Shown here: positions 18,837-28,216 of the stretch, piece after piece
How the letters are laid out: each line of letters begins with the position of its first letter
How positions within the stretch are numbered: position 1 is the first letter of the stretch
Assembly: GCA_900317155.1 (NCBI GenBank)
Contig: ONFO01000030.1
Coordinates: 1-64,000 of the forward strand
DNA length: 64,000 bases
From: an uncultured Bacteroidales bacterium
GTDB lineage: Bacteria; Bacteroidota; Bacteroidia; Bacteroidales; F082
Direction: 5' to 3'
The notes under the pieces: model-generated
Told to the model about the DNA's origin: nothing
The model's database searches: none
What the model saw: the letters and a program-made list of their open reading frames with translations, nothing else
Position numbers and translations under genes: made by a program

Positions 18837-20675
18837 TTATAAATCTCCTTCTAGTTTTAGTTCCGTCTGCAATGTCCTCAAATAAGGCCGTTCTTCCACC
18901 ATCTTTTCAAACTTATCTTTGTCGGTGTAGGCCTCGATTTCGGCGGGACGCTCCATCACCTCGGGCTTGAGTTGGTATTGGTTGTTGTGCAGGCTTTGTT
19001 TCAGATGATGCTTCAAGGCACTCATGCCTTCTGTATCGTGCTCAAAGAGCAGGTTGTCGACGCTGAAATGGATTTCGGATGTGCCTATTAATTTAGGTGT
19101 GTATTTCCCTAATGCCGCCGCAAAATTGGGTGAGACGTTCTTGTAGCGGTTGACAAAATCAGCCCAAGCCGCAGTGAGTTGCTCCTGGGTGAAAGGGGTG
19201 TCCCAAGTCTCCTCTTTTTCTTCAGACTTCTTTTCGGCTTGCTGCATGGCCTTGTTGATGCTGATACTGCTTGTCGTTCCGCGTGGACGGACGACTGGCT
19301 GAGCGGACGTTGAGCCCGTCGAAACGCCACTTGTAACTGGTGGGTTTACGGATTGTGTAGGTTGAGGTTGTTGTGCAGTAGTCGGCCCTTCGACCCTTCG
19401 AGAAGTCTCAGGGATCCCAGTCTCAGGGACCTTGGCAGAAACCACGGGCTCAGAAACCTTTGTAGTAGCGGCCGTTGAGCCCGTCGAAACGCCGCTAGGT
19501 ACGGTAGGGTTTACGTTTTGTGCAGGTCTATTCTGCGGCATCTGCACAGGCTGTGCTTGAGCCGTAGGTAGATTCAAGGCTTGGCTGCACAAGGCGCATA
19601 TCTTCAACAAGGCAATCTCCAAATGCAGGCGTTTGTTGTTGGCGGCACGATAGTCGATGTCGCACTTGTTGTTGATTTCCAAGGCTTTAATCAAGAAGGG
19701 TAGGGGACAGGTTTGCGATTGAGCCAGATACCTTTGCTTCAATTGCTCACTGACTTCCAAAAGCTGTACCGTAATCGGGTCTTTGCATACCAAAAGGCTT
19801 CTCAGATGGTTACCCATGCCGCTGACAAAATGCTGTGGCTCAAAGCCTTTGCCGATGATGTCGTTAAGGATGAGCAGGATGTCACTCGTGTTGCCATGTA
19901 GAATATGGTCGACGATTTGGAAATAATAGTCGTAATCCAACACATTCAGGTTGTCAATGACATCCTTGTAGGTGATGTTCTTGCCGGAGAAGCTGACCAT
20001 CTGGTCGAAGATGGAAAGTGCATCGCGCAAGGCACCATCGGCTTTTTGGGCGATGATATTCAGGGCTTCGGGCTCGGCGGCTACACCTTCGCTTTGAGCG
20101 ACAAAAGCCAAATGTTTGGCGATATCATCCACGGTAATTCGTTTAAAGTCAAAGATTTGACAGCGTGAAAGGATGGTCGGGATGATTTTGTGTTTTTCCG
20201 TGGTGGCCAAGATGAACTTGGCATACGCAGGCGGCTCTTCCAAGGTCTTCAGGAAAGCGTTGAAAGCTGCCGCCGACAACATGTGAACCTCGTCGATGAT
20301 GTAGACTTTGTATTGCCCGATTTGTGGAGGGATGCGTACCTGGTCGACTAGACTGCGGATGTCCTCAACCGAGTTGTTGGATGCAGCGTCCAATTCATAG
20401 ATGTTGAACGAGGCGTTGTTGTTGAAGGCACGGCACGACTCGCATTCGTTGCAAGCCTCCATGTTCTCCGTGGGGTTGAGGCAGTTGATGGTCTTGGCCA
20501 TGATGCGGGCGCAGGTGGTCTTGCCCACGCCTCGCGGACCGCAAAACAGGAAAGCTTGCGCCAAGGTGTTGTTGCGGATGGCATTCTTCAGAGTATTGGT
20601 GATCGAGCCTTGACCAACGACGGTGTCGAAAGTGATGGGCCTGTATTTTCTTGCTGATACGACGAAATTTTCCAT
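18837..20675 (-). CDS. dnaX: DNA polymerase III subunit gamma/tau
   Basis: 612 aa. The clamp-loader ATPase starts at [17 protein letters not shown] and has Walker [16 protein letters not shown], zinc-binding cysteines (CNECESC), Walker [11 protein letters not shown] and the sensor/arginine finger region [14 protein letters not shown] Pro/Thr/Gln-rich linker (about residues 380-480) separates it from a tau-like C-terminal domain. It loads the sliding clamp during replication. The start at 20675 fits the family; a longer frame to 20711 would run over the promoter region. A -7 motif lies at 20701-20708. Confidence 0.95.
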   Translation of the reverse strand: MENFVVSARKYRPITFDTVVGQGSITNTLKNAIRNNTLAQAFLFCGPRGVGKTTCARIMAKTINCLNPTENMEACNECESCRAFNNNASFNIYELDAASNNSVEDIRSLVDQVRIPPQIGQYKVYIIDEVHMLSAAAFNAFLKTLEEPPAYAKFILATTEKHKIIPTILSRCQIFDFKRITVDDIAKHLAFVAQSEGVAAEPEALNIIAQKADGALRDALSIFDQMVSFSGKNITYKDVIDNLNVLDYDYYFQIVDHILHGNTSDILLILNDIIGKGFEPQHFVSGMGNHLRSLLVCKDPITVQLLEVSEQLKQRYLAQSQTCPLPFLIKALEINNKCDIDYRAANNKRLHLEIALLKICALCSQALNLPTAQAQPVQMPQNRPAQNVNPTVPSGVSTGSTAATTKVSEPVVSAKVPETGIPETSRRVEGPTTAQQPQPTQSVNPPVTSGVSTGSTSAQPVVRPRGTTSSISINKAMQQAEKKSEEKEETWDTPFTQEQLTAAWADFVNRYKNVSPNFAAALGKYTPKLIGTSEIHFSVDNLLFEHDTEGMSALKHHLKQSLHNNQYQLKPEVMERPAEIEAYTDKDKFEKMVEERPYLRTLQTELKLEGDL

Positions 20676-20700
20676 ATCGGGAAGCCTTGGTTTTAACCGA

Positions 20701-20708
20701 CAAAAATA
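20701..20708 (-). promoter_or_regulatory. -7 promoter motif of dnaX
   Basis: TATTTTTG on the minus strand, 26 nt before the dnaX ATG at 20675. Confidence 0.5.
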
Positions 20709-20791
20709 CAAATTTTCAGCGTTGACCTACATAAATTGTCTCGGATAATGAATATTCTGTTCGTTTTCAACATGAATTCCTATTGATTAAC

Positions 20792-20851
20792 CACGAATTA
20801 TCAAAAATTCAATTTATGAATCAATTTGTGATAAATTTCTGATAATTCGTG
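20792..20851. repeat. Long inverted repeat between dnaX and the deacetylase gene
   Basis: A perfect 12-bp inverted repeat CACGAATTATCA / TGATAATTCGTG (20792-20803, 20840-20851) extends to about 18 bp with one mismatch. The enclosed bases are A/T-rich. It sits between divergent promoters and could be a cruciform, a binding site or a decayed mobile element end. Confidence 0.6.
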
Positions 20852-20924
20852 TTTTATAAAGAAAAAGCAAGCCAAGCTGTTTGATATTTTTCTGCACAAT
20901 TGTTGACGGCATTGAAATTCCTTT

Positions 20925-20932
20925 TATTTTTG
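20925..20932 (+). promoter_or_regulatory. Promoter giving a leaderless or near-leaderless mRNA
   Basis: TTG at 20903-20905, a 19-nt spacer, and TATTTTTG at 20925-20932 form a full Bacteroidetes promoter. Its expected start point falls at about the ATG at 20938. Confidence 0.55.
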
Positions 20933-20937
20933 TGCCT

Positions 20938-22248
20938 ATGAAAATGCTGATTCTGGTTCCGAAAGTCACAGGGCGCGTGATGTATGTCTTCGATTTGATG
21001 CTCAGGCAGTTGCTGGGCCTTGAATTCGATTTGACTACTAGCGAAGAGCAATTCGTGGCTTTTGAGGGATATAAGATGCATTATGGCACTCAAAGGATTG
21101 ACGATGAGCCTTTTGTAAAAGCGGATGAGCTGCTTTTTGAACGTCACATTCACGAACAATCGTTCCGAACTGTTGGATTTGAGGGAACCGTGGCTCCATA
21201 CGCGGTATTTGGCAACGGCAATCTCATGCCTTTCGATGTTTTTGCGGCTTCGTTTTTCTTGGTTTCCCGCTACGAAGAATACCTTTCGCAGGTGCGCGAC
21301 CAATACGGACGTTTCCGTGCAGAATCGACATGGATGTTTGAGAACGATATGCTTCAAAAGCCTTTGGTCAACATTTGGGCTTTGGCTTTGGGCAAACGAT
21401 TGCAAGCCGTTTTTCCTGATTTACCCATTAAAAAGCCGAAATTCACTTTCGTCCCGACTTACGACATCGATGCGGCTTGGTCATATAAGCATAAAGGTGT
21501 TTACAGAACTGTAGGTGGTTTCCTCAAGGATTTGGCTTCTGGCGACCGCGATCGCATCCGCGAAAGACATCAAGTGTTGAGAGGCAAGCGGAAGGACCCT
21601 TTCGATTCCTTCGATTTCCAGTTTGAGTTGCAGAAGGCGTTCAAACTCAAGCCGATATATTTCATTCTTTGTGGCAATTACGACACCAACGACAAGAACA
21701 TATCGCTCCGCAAGGAAGCCTTCCGTAACCTCATCAAGCACCTCGGCGACTATGCCGATGTAGGGATTCATCCCTCGTTTTCATCGTATCTGGACATCGA
21801 CAAGATGAGGACGGAAATCAGCAATCTTTCCGAGGTCCTGCATCGTCCGCTGACCAAGAGCCGCCAGCATTTCCTGAGGATGAACCTGCCACGTAGCTAT
21901 CAGAAACTCATCGAGTTGGACATCAGCGACGACTATACGATGGGATTTGCCTCACAAGCAGGTTTTCGGGCAGGCATCGCCGACACGTTCCGTTTCTATG
22001 ACCTTGAAAACGACATGGTCACCAACCTGCGTGTGCATCCTTTCGCCCTAATGGACGGCACCATGCGCGACTACCTTAACCTCGATGTGGAAACATCGCT
22101 TGCCCTCGCCAAGCAACTTGTCGATGAGGTGAAAGCGGTAGGCGGGACCTTTTTATATTTGACACACAACGAAACCCTTGGCGGCGAAAAACGTTGGGTC
22201 GGCTGGCCAGAGATGTACCGCCAACTTCTGACATATATTTACACTTAA
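20938..22248 (+). CDS. Polysaccharide deacetylase-like protein (DUF7033 type)
   Basis: 436 aa. An N-terminal region of about 150 aa is followed by a deacetylase-like barrel starting at FVPTYDIDAAWSYK, with PIYFILCGNYDTND and DVGIHPSF resembling the metal-binding His-containing strand, and a final TFLYLTHNETLGG. The family (carbohydrate esterase 4-like) removes acetyl or related groups from cell-wall or capsule sugars. The start at 20938 matches the start point predicted from the promoter. The next gene, an acetyltransferase-like protein, follows 82 bp downstream on the same strand, and the pair may work on the same envelope polymer (inference). Confidence 0.75.
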   Translation: MKMLILVPKVTGRVMYVFDLMLRQLLGLEFDLTTSEEQFVAFEGYKMHYGTQRIDDEPFVKADELLFERHIHEQSFRTVGFEGTVAPYAVFGNGNLMPFDVFAASFFLVSRYEEYLSQVRDQYGRFRAESTWMFENDMLQKPLVNIWALALGKRLQAVFPDLPIKKPKFTFVPTYDIDAAWSYKHKGVYRTVGGFLKDLASGDRDRIRERHQVLRGKRKDPFDSFDFQFELQKAFKLKPIYFILCGNYDTNDKNISLRKEAFRNLIKHLGDYADVGIHPSFSSYLDIDKMRTEISNLSEVLHRPLTKSRQHFLRMNLPRSYQKLIELDISDDYTMGFASQAGFRAGIADTFRFYDLENDMVTNLRVHPFALMDGTMRDYLNLDVETSLALAKQLVDEVKAVGGTFLYLTHNETLGGEKRWVGWPEMYRQLLTYIYT

Positions 22249-22330
22249 AGAATTGCTTGCAATTCATATCTCTAATTCCAATAAATTCAACAAACTACAA
22301 TTCTCAAATTCTCTAATTCTTGACGAATAA

Positions 22331-23260
22331 ATGATCCAATACCTCACACATAATCAAATCAACTTGAATAAATGGGATTCGACCATCGCTGAATGTGGTA
22401 ACATCTACGCATATTCCTGGTATTTAGACATCGTCCATCCTGGCTGGGAGGCCTTGGTTGAAGATGACTATCAGTCCGTTATGCCTCTAACAGGTGGAAA
22501 GAAGTTTGGTGTCAACTATCTCTATCAGCCCTATTTTGTGCAACAATTAGGCGTTTTCTCAAGACAGCCTTTGTCACCCGAAAAGACGGAAGCCTTTCTT
22601 AAAGCCATCCCTTCAAAATATCGTTTCGCAGAGATTAGATTGAATGAGAACAATACTTTAAATAATCCATTTGAAGGCATTGAATATCATCGCAATATAA
22701 TCCTTGACCTCAATCAAGATTATGGTTCCATCAGGGAGAACTACCATACCAACACCAAACGCAACCTTGCCAAGGCTGAAAACCACAACCTTCAGCTACT
22801 TTATAATGTGATTCCCTATCATGTGGTGGCCTTGTTCAGGGACAACCGTGGCGCCGACTTAGAAAAATGGGGCGACACCGAATACGGTACCTTGATAAGT
22901 TTGGGAAAGTCTGCCCAAATCCGCAATTCAGGATTTGTCTTAGGTGTGAACGAAATGGGTGATGGCGAGATTCTGTGTGCAGCCCTTTTCATGAAAGCCA
23001 ATGGCCGTATCACTTTCCTATTCTCTGGCCTCAACGAAAAAGGCAGGGAGCGGCAGGCTATGACTTACCTGCTTGACCAAGTCATCCAAAAGTATGCAGG
23101 CCATTCCCTTACATTCGATTTTGAAGGTTCCGATGACGATAATCTGGCCCGTTTCTATCTTGGCTTCGGCGGAGTGGAGACCAAATACCCTTCCTATTCT
23201 TTCAATCGGCTTTCAGGGTTTGAAAATAAGGTGCTGAACCTTTGGAAGAAACGGAAATGA
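22331..23260 (+). CDS. FemAB/GNAT-like acyltransferase
   Basis: 309 aa. The fold looks like the double-GNAT FemAB type. The region NYHTNTKRNLAKAENHNL followed by the C-terminal GNAT core (GEILCAALFMKANGRITFLFSG, then LTFDFEGSDDDNLARFYLGFG) is typical of Bacteroidetes proteins annotated as GNAT acetyltransferases. The likely role is transfer of an acyl or aminoacyl group in envelope or polysaccharide synthesis. It probably shares a transcript with the deacetylase-like gene at 20938. Donor and acceptor are unknown. A strong terminator (23314-23349) closes the unit. Confidence 0.7.
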   Translation: MIQYLTHNQINLNKWDSTIAECGNIYAYSWYLDIVHPGWEALVEDDYQSVMPLTGGKKFGVNYLYQPYFVQQLGVFSRQPLSPEKTEAFLKAIPSKYRFAEIRLNENNTLNNPFEGIEYHRNIILDLNQDYGSIRENYHTNTKRNLAKAENHNLQLLYNVIPYHVVALFRDNRGADLEKWGDTEYGTLISLGKSAQIRNSGFVLGVNEMGDGEILCAALFMKANGRITFLFSGLNEKGRERQAMTYLLDQVIQKYAGHSLTFDFEGSDDDNLARFYLGFGGVETKYPSYSFNRLSGFENKVLNLWKKRK

Positions 23261-23313
23261 GTTTCAGAGGCTCAATAAAGCAAAACAATCATACTAAAAG
23301 GTAGTATAAATAT

Positions 23314-23349
23314 AAATTGCCCGTCAAGAAAACTCCTGACGGGCAATTT
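23314..23349. terminator. Strong bidirectional terminator
   Basis: A perfect 13-bp stem AAATTGCCCGTCA / TGACGGGCAATTT with a 10-nt loop lies between convergent genes ending at 23260 and 23370. Confidence 0.9.
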
Positions 23350-23369
23350 CAATGCATCAAGGTTGGCAA

Positions 23370-25520
23370 TTATTTTGCTTCCTTCGGATAAGTCAATCCC
23401 ATGTTATAAAGGATGAACGAATAAATATCTGCTTGTTCTTCCAAGACCTTGGAGATGGGCTTGCCACCACCGTGACCTGCCTTGGTGTCGATGCGGATGA
23501 TCTTGGGCTGGTCTCCAGTCTGGGCTGCCTGCAAGGTGGCCGCATACTTGAACGAGTGGGCGGGCACCACGCGGTCGTCGTGGTCGGCAGTGGTGACCAT
23601 GATGGCGGGATAGTGTACGTCTGCACCGCTCTTGATGGTGTGTAGCGGCGAGTAGGCATACAAAGCCTTGAACATGGCCTCATCGTCTTCGCTGGTGCCG
23701 TAGTCGCTGGCCCAGTTCCAGCCGATGGTGAAGAGGTGGTAACGCAGCATGTCCATCACGCCAACTTGCGGAACGGCCACGGCAAAGAGGTCGGGACGTT
23801 GGTTGACGACTGCACCCACAAGCAGACCGCCATTGGAGCCACCGTTCAATGCCAAGTACTTTGGCGAGGTGTAGCCGTTATTAATAAGGTATTCGGCGCA
23901 GGCGATGCAGTCGTCGAAGACGTTCTGCTTCTGCAACTTGGTGCCGGCGATGTGCCATTCCTCACCGTATTCGTTACCACCGCGCAGGTTCATCTGGGCA
24001 TAGATGCCGCCATTCTCGATGAAGGGCAGGCGCGAGGTGCTGAAGCCTGGGTTGAGGGTGATGTTGAAGCCACCGTAACCGTACAGGAAGGTTGGGTTGG
24101 TGCCGTCTTTCTGCAAGCCTTTCTTGTAGGTCAGGAACATCGGGACCTTGGTGCCATCCTTCGAGGTGACAAAGACCTGCTCGGTGATGTAGTCCTCCGA
24201 CTTGAAGTCGATGGCGGGAGCACGGAACACGGTCGAGGTGTTGTCGTCGATGTTGTATTGGTAAATCGTGGTCGGGAAGGCGAAGGAGGTGAAGGCGTAG
24301 AACACTTCAGGTTCTTCATACTTGCTGCTGAAACCGACGGCGCCGTAGGTGGGCAGAGCAATCTCATGGAGTTGTTGGCCGTCCATGGTGTAGACATAGG
24401 CGTGGTTGGCTGCATCCTTGTCGTAGGTGACAATCATCTTGCCCTTGGCCAGGTTGATGCCAGAAATGACATTTTCGCTTTCGGGAATCACATCCACCCA
24501 GTTCTCCATCTGAGGAGCTTTAGCCGAGACTTTGCATATGCGGCCCTTGGGCGCGTTGTAGTTGGTGAAGATATACAGCACATCATCAATCACGTCGATG
24601 GGGCCATATTGGTAGTTCATGTCGTCGGCGATTTGTACAAACTTACCCTTCGGGTCTTGCATATCCCTAATCCATAGGGTGCTGCCTGCGCCTTGACCGC
24701 TCTCGAAGAGGAACATGTAATGCTCATCCTCGGTGAGGTCGACCTGGTGGAAATAACGCGGCTGTGCGGGGTTGGAGTAGAAGAGTTCGTCCTGTTCCTG
24801 CGGCGTGCCGAGTTTGTGGTAGTAAATCTTATGGTTTTCGTTGACATTGCTGAATTCCTTGCCGGCTTCAGGTCGATCGTAGGCGGCATAGAAGAAGCCG
24901 TCCTTGTACCACGATGCGCCCGTGAACTTGGCCCATTCGATGTGGTCGGGGAGGAGTTCGAGGGTAGCCATGTCCTTCACGTAGATTTCAACCCAGTCGG
25001 AGCCGCTGCGTTGGATGGTGTAGGCCATGTATTTGCCGTCGTTGGAGAAGCTGATGCCGCCCAACGAGACGGTGCCGTCGTCGGAGAGGGCATTGGGATC
25101 TAACAAGACGGTTGGCTCGCCGTCAAGCGTCTCCTGCATGTAGATGACGCTTTGGTTCTGGAGGCCGTCGTTCTTAGAATAGATGTAGCGACCATGTTTC
25201 TTCGAAGGCATGCCGTAGCGTTCGTAGTCAACGAGTTGTGTGAGGCGGTCCTTGAGGGCGCTGCGGAAAGGAATGTGGCTGAGGTAGTCTTGTGTGACTT
25301 CGTTCTGCTCCTTGACCCATTTCGCGGTCTCGGCGGAGGTGTCGTTTTCGAGCCAACGGTACGGGTCGGCGACCTTCGTGCCGAAGTAGTCGTCAACTAC
25401 GGTGGTGTCTTTTCTCGTCTCGGGGTAAGCCTTGACGGAATAGCGTTCAGGCTGCTGTGGTTGTTGGTTGCAGCCGAATAGGGTGATTGTGCCCATAACT
25501 AACAAGGTGAGTTTTTTCAT
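23370..25520 (-). CDS. Prolyl oligopeptidase family S9A lipoprotein
   Basis: 716 aa. It has a lipobox (TLFGCN), an N-terminal seven-bladed propeller domain (residues about 40-430) and a C-terminal alpha/beta hydrolase. The triad is visible: Ser in LNGGSNGGLLV (about 561), Asp in TTADHDDRVVP (about 647) and His in KAGHGGGKP (about 682). Length and motifs fit bacterial prolyl endopeptidases that cut proline-containing peptides up to about 30 residues. The lipoprotein signal puts it in the periplasm or on the outer membrane, where it would complement the M13 and C25 peptidases in this window. Confidence 0.94.
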   Translation of the reverse strand: MKKLTLLVMGTITLFGCNQQPQQPERYSVKAYPETRKDTTVVDDYFGTKVADPYRWLENDTSAETAKWVKEQNEVTQDYLSHIPFRSALKDRLTQLVDYERYGMPSKKHGRYIYSKNDGLQNQSVIYMQETLDGEPTVLLDPNALSDDGTVSLGGISFSNDGKYMAYTIQRSGSDWVEIYVKDMATLELLPDHIEWAKFTGASWYKDGFFYAAYDRPEAGKEFSNVNENHKIYYHKLGTPQEQDELFYSNPAQPRYFHQVDLTEDEHYMFLFESGQGAGSTLWIRDMQDPKGKFVQIADDMNYQYGPIDVIDDVLYIFTNYNAPKGRICKVSAKAPQMENWVDVIPESENVISGINLAKGKMIVTYDKDAANHAYVYTMDGQQLHEIALPTYGAVGFSSKYEEPEVFYAFTSFAFPTTIYQYNIDDNTSTVFRAPAIDFKSEDYITEQVFVTSKDGTKVPMFLTYKKGLQKDGTNPTFLYGYGGFNITLNPGFSTSRLPFIENGGIYAQMNLRGGNEYGEEWHIAGTKLQKQNVFDDCIACAEYLINNGYTSPKYLALNGGSNGGLLVGAVVNQRPDLFAVAVPQVGVMDMLRYHLFTIGWNWASDYGTSEDDEAMFKALYAYSPLHTIKSGADVHYPAIMVTTADHDDRVVPAHSFKYAATLQAAQTGDQPKIIRIDTKAGHGGGKPISKVLEEQADIYSFILYNMGLTYPKEAK

Positions 25521-25943
25521 TTATGGTTGATTTAAAGATTTAAAATTCAATATTTAAAATTCAAAATTCAAAGATTTGGACTCAACATTTTGTCGCTTCG
25601 CGTCACTGCGAGGCACGAAGCAGTCCAGAGCGTTATTTGACGGACAAAAGTACGATAATTTGGTGGAATGGTAGAATAATTCTTTTGCATTTCGAAAAAC
25701 TTCGCCAACTCGCCGAGTAAAAAACCACCAACTCGCCGAATGAATTCTTGCCAAGTTCCTAGATAGATTTTTATCTTTTTGATATACATAAACTTATGTT
25801 CTTATATTAAATATGAATGATAAACCTTTATGCAACTAGATTTCATCTTTCAAGACGATATGCTATTTATTGTTATATGTCGGAATAATTGTATCTTTGC
25901 ACCGAAGAAATACTGTATGACTAATAGTTTTAAATAATATGCA
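25521..25943. other. 423-bp intergenic region with repeats and the RM-operon promoter
   Basis: No convincing gene. From left to right it holds AAGATTY-like heptamers in the prolyl oligopeptidase leader, a copy of the widespread-looking repeat GTCACTGCGAGGCACGAAGC (25602-25621), two direct copies of CAACTCGCCGA 23 bp apart (25706-25716, 25729-25739), A/T-rich DNA, and the promoter of the restriction-modification operon (25870-25899). Short minus-strand frames here have no family features. Confidence 0.6.
25892..25899 (+). promoter_or_regulatory. Promoter of the DpnII-type RM operon
   Basis: TTG at 25870-25872, a 19-nt spacer and TATCTTTG at 25892-25899 match the Bacteroidetes consensus, 45 nt before the methyltransferase ATG. 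Confidence 0.65.
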
Positions 25944-26840
25944 ATGAAAGCGAAACCATTTATCAAATGGGTAGGCGGGAAAGGCCAACTCATAGAACAA
26001 CTCGAAGCAATGCTTCCTGCTGACTTTGATAATTGGGAGAACGTCACTTACATTGAGCCTTTTGTAGGCGGAGGAGCCATGCTCTTCTATATGTTGCAGA
26101 CGCATCCAAATATCAAGTCCGCAATCATCAATGACATTAACGAGGATTTGACTACATGCTATATGATGGTCAAACAAAGTCCTGATGCCTTGGTTGAATC
26201 ATTAAAGCAAATCCAAAAAGAGTACTACTCTCTCCAGAATGAAGATGCACGCAAGCAGTTCTTTTTGTTGATGCGCGATGAATTCAATACAAAGCAATTA
26301 AATCCTATCGACAATACCACGTTGTTTTTCTTCCTTAACAGAACTTGCTTTAACGGATTGTATCGAGTGAATAAGGCAGGACTTTTCAATGTGCCTTTTG
26401 GCAGATACGAAACGCCCACCATCTGCGATCCGAACACCATTTATTCTGACAGCGAGCTGCTTCAAAATGTTGAAATCCTTACAGGAGACTACCAGCAGAC
26501 AATAGCATATGCAAATGGTAATACGTTGTTTTATTTCGACCCGCCTTACCGCCCGTTGACCAACACCAGCAGCTTTAATGACTATGCCAAAGAAGCATTT
26601 AATGACTTTGCCCAGCGTCGTCTGAAAGAGTTCTGTGATCGGGTGGAGGCCTCGGGACATAAGTTTATGCTGAGCAATTCTGATTGCAGTGACATGTTCT
26701 TCGACGACTTGTACGCTCAATATATCATCGAACGTGTCTGGGCATCCCGTAGTGTAAATGCCAATCCTCAAAAGCGAGGCAAACTGACCGAAATACTAGT
26801 TCACAATTATCAAGCAACCAAACAAACACTAAAAGCATAA
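25944..26840 (+). CDS. dpnM: DpnM-type DNA adenine-N6 methyltransferase (GATC)
   Basis: 298 aa. Alpha-class (D12) adenine methyltransferase with the AdoMet motif FIKWVGGKGQLI, EPFVGGGAML, the conserved NRTCFNGLYRVN, catalytic motif FDPPYRPL and C-terminal RGKLTEILVHNY, all close to M.DpnII and Dam. It would methylate adenine in double-stranded GATC and protect host DNA. It is the first gene of a four-gene operon, and the endonuclease ATG lies one base beyond its stop. Specificity is inferred from the neighbouring R.DpnII homologue. Confidence 0.93.
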   Translation: MKAKPFIKWVGGKGQLIEQLEAMLPADFDNWENVTYIEPFVGGGAMLFYMLQTHPNIKSAIINDINEDLTTCYMMVKQSPDALVESLKQIQKEYYSLQNEDARKQFFLLMRDEFNTKQLNPIDNTTLFFFLNRTCFNGLYRVNKAGLFNVPFGRYETPTICDPNTIYSDSELLQNVEILTGDYQQTIAYANGNTLFYFDPPYRPLTNTSSFNDYAKEAFNDFAQRRLKEFCDRVEASGHKFMLSNSDCSDMFFDDLYAQYIIERVWASRSVNANPQKRGKLTEILVHNYQATKQTLKA

Positions 26841-26841
26841 T

Positions 26842-27675
26842 ATGGCAGCACACACCAAAGAGCAATTTGATTTGTTCATCTCCCAACTACGTGAGACTAA
26901 TGCGACACTTGACTTCTATTGCGATTTCCCGAAAATTGCGAAAAATGTAGCAGACATTGAAATCAGTCTCAATACGTTGAATTATCTTATCGGGAAAGAA
27001 GATTTACGCACTGCCGTACAAACACTATGGGATAGGGACAAACGAGTTTTTGAAGTGATGGATATTCTTATTGCCACACGCAAAAAGGATGGCAAGAAGT
27101 ACATCGACAATGATGGTTCTATGCATTCAATCCATTCACTGTTCAGTTCGGTTGATGGCGTGATGAAATTCATCGAAGGCACAGGCTTGGATAAAGTGTT
27201 CAAGAACAAGGATGTCAAAGATCTGGTGGATTATGTGTTCGGTGTTGAAACTGGATTAGACACCAATGCTCGTAAGAATCGTAGTGGTGAAATAACAGAG
27301 ACGCTTGTGGCACGCATCTTTGACAATGCCGGAATCAAATACCGCCAGCAAGTCTCATCAAAAGAGTTTCCCGCTATTTCTGATGTGTTGGGCGTTGACC
27401 AAAAAGTGTTTGACTTCGCTATTACCGCCAAAAACAAAACCTATCTTATCGAAGTCAACTTCTATTCAGGCGGTGGCTCAAAACTAAACGAGGTGGCGCG
27501 TTCCTACACTGATGTTGCGCCCAAAGTAAACGGTGTGCTTGGCTACGAGTTTGTTTGGATAACTGATGGCGAAGGTTGGATTAGTGCCAAGAACAAGCTG
27601 GAAGAAGCCTTTGCCGCTATTCCGAGCATATACAACCTTACTACAATTAGTGAATTTATTACCAAAATAAAATAG
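26842..27675 (+). CDS. dpnB: DpnII-type restriction endonuclease (GATC)
   Basis: 277 aa. Strong resemblance to R.DpnII/MboI along the whole length: ADIEISLNTLNYLIGKEDL, LVDYVFGVETGLDTNARKN, GGGSKLNEVARSYTDVAPK and YEFVWITDGEGW. The probable nuclease core is FDFAI followed by YLIEVNFY (D...E-x-N). It would cut unmethylated GATC. No truncation or frameshift is seen, so the system is probably active. It is tightly linked to the methyltransferase gene before it (1-bp gap) and is followed 3 bp later by an unknown gene. Confidence 0.94.
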   Translation: MAAHTKEQFDLFISQLRETNATLDFYCDFPKIAKNVADIEISLNTLNYLIGKEDLRTAVQTLWDRDKRVFEVMDILIATRKKDGKKYIDNDGSMHSIHSLFSSVDGVMKFIEGTGLDKVFKNKDVKDLVDYVFGVETGLDTNARKNRSGEITETLVARIFDNAGIKYRQQVSSKEFPAISDVLGVDQKVFDFAITAKNKTYLIEVNFYSGGGSKLNEVARSYTDVAPKVNGVLGYEFVWITDGEGWISAKNKLEEAFAAIPSIYNLTTISEFITKIK

Positions 27676-27678
27676 CAT

Positions 27679-28215
27679 ATGGCACCAACTCCTTCCATGG
27701 TTTCGCGTGGACAAAATCCACTTGCAGAATTTCCAGTTAATGGAACTTTTTATGTGGCTATTTATCAAGGCAGCTTATCTCCTTACGATGTTTTGATAAA
27801 ATACCGTCAAATCGAAAATGGCGAGTGGAGCCATATTCGAACACCTAAGCACATACATTGGGCTGTGGATATATTGATCAAGCAGCACATGGAGAATAAC
27901 GCCACAGAACGATTGATAGACTCTCTTATTGATTTGTGGGATAATACCATCCAACCAATTAGAAGCGAAGAAGAAAGAGCACGGATTCTCGATCCGGCAA
28001 CACTATTAGCCGAAGTGGATGCAGAAGCCGCAAATTATGAAGAATTGGCAGGGAAGGGTGAGTATAGCGTGAAGTTTTTATTGTTGCTTGCGCGGTTACT
28101 AATGGTTCAAGAGAAAACCAATTTTGAGGCTGCTTTCATGTTTAGAAATCTATTGGAACAGTTAAGAGAACATAAGGACATTTTCAAAATAGTTTCAACA
28201 GCAACACATCGATAA
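27679..28215 (+). CDS. Unknown protein inside the DpnII-type operon
   Basis: 178 aa, family not recognised. The N-terminal ~70 residues look beta-rich (NGTFYVAIYQGSLSPYDVLI, then RQIENGEWSHIRTPKHIHW). The rest is predicted helical, with a Leu-rich segment (YSVKFLLLLARLLMVQEKTN). No nuclease, methylase or HTH motif is visible. It starts 3 bp after the endonuclease stop and ends 1 bp before the second methylase, so it is almost certainly co-expressed with the RM genes. It could be an accessory, control or anti-phage factor, but nothing in the sequence decides this. Confidence 0.75.
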   Translation: MAPTPSMVSRGQNPLAEFPVNGTFYVAIYQGSLSPYDVLIKYRQIENGEWSHIRTPKHIHWAVDILIKQHMENNATERLIDSLIDLWDNTIQPIRSEEERARILDPATLLAEVDAEAANYEELAGKGEYSVKFLLLLARLLMVQEKTNFEAAFMFRNLLEQLREHKDIFKIVSTATHR

Positions 28216-28216
28216 A

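Noticed and set aside
25554-25789. Two overlapping minus-strand open frames of 66-73 codons
   Set aside because: They lie in repeat DNA, lack a good start context, and resemble translated intergenic repeats.
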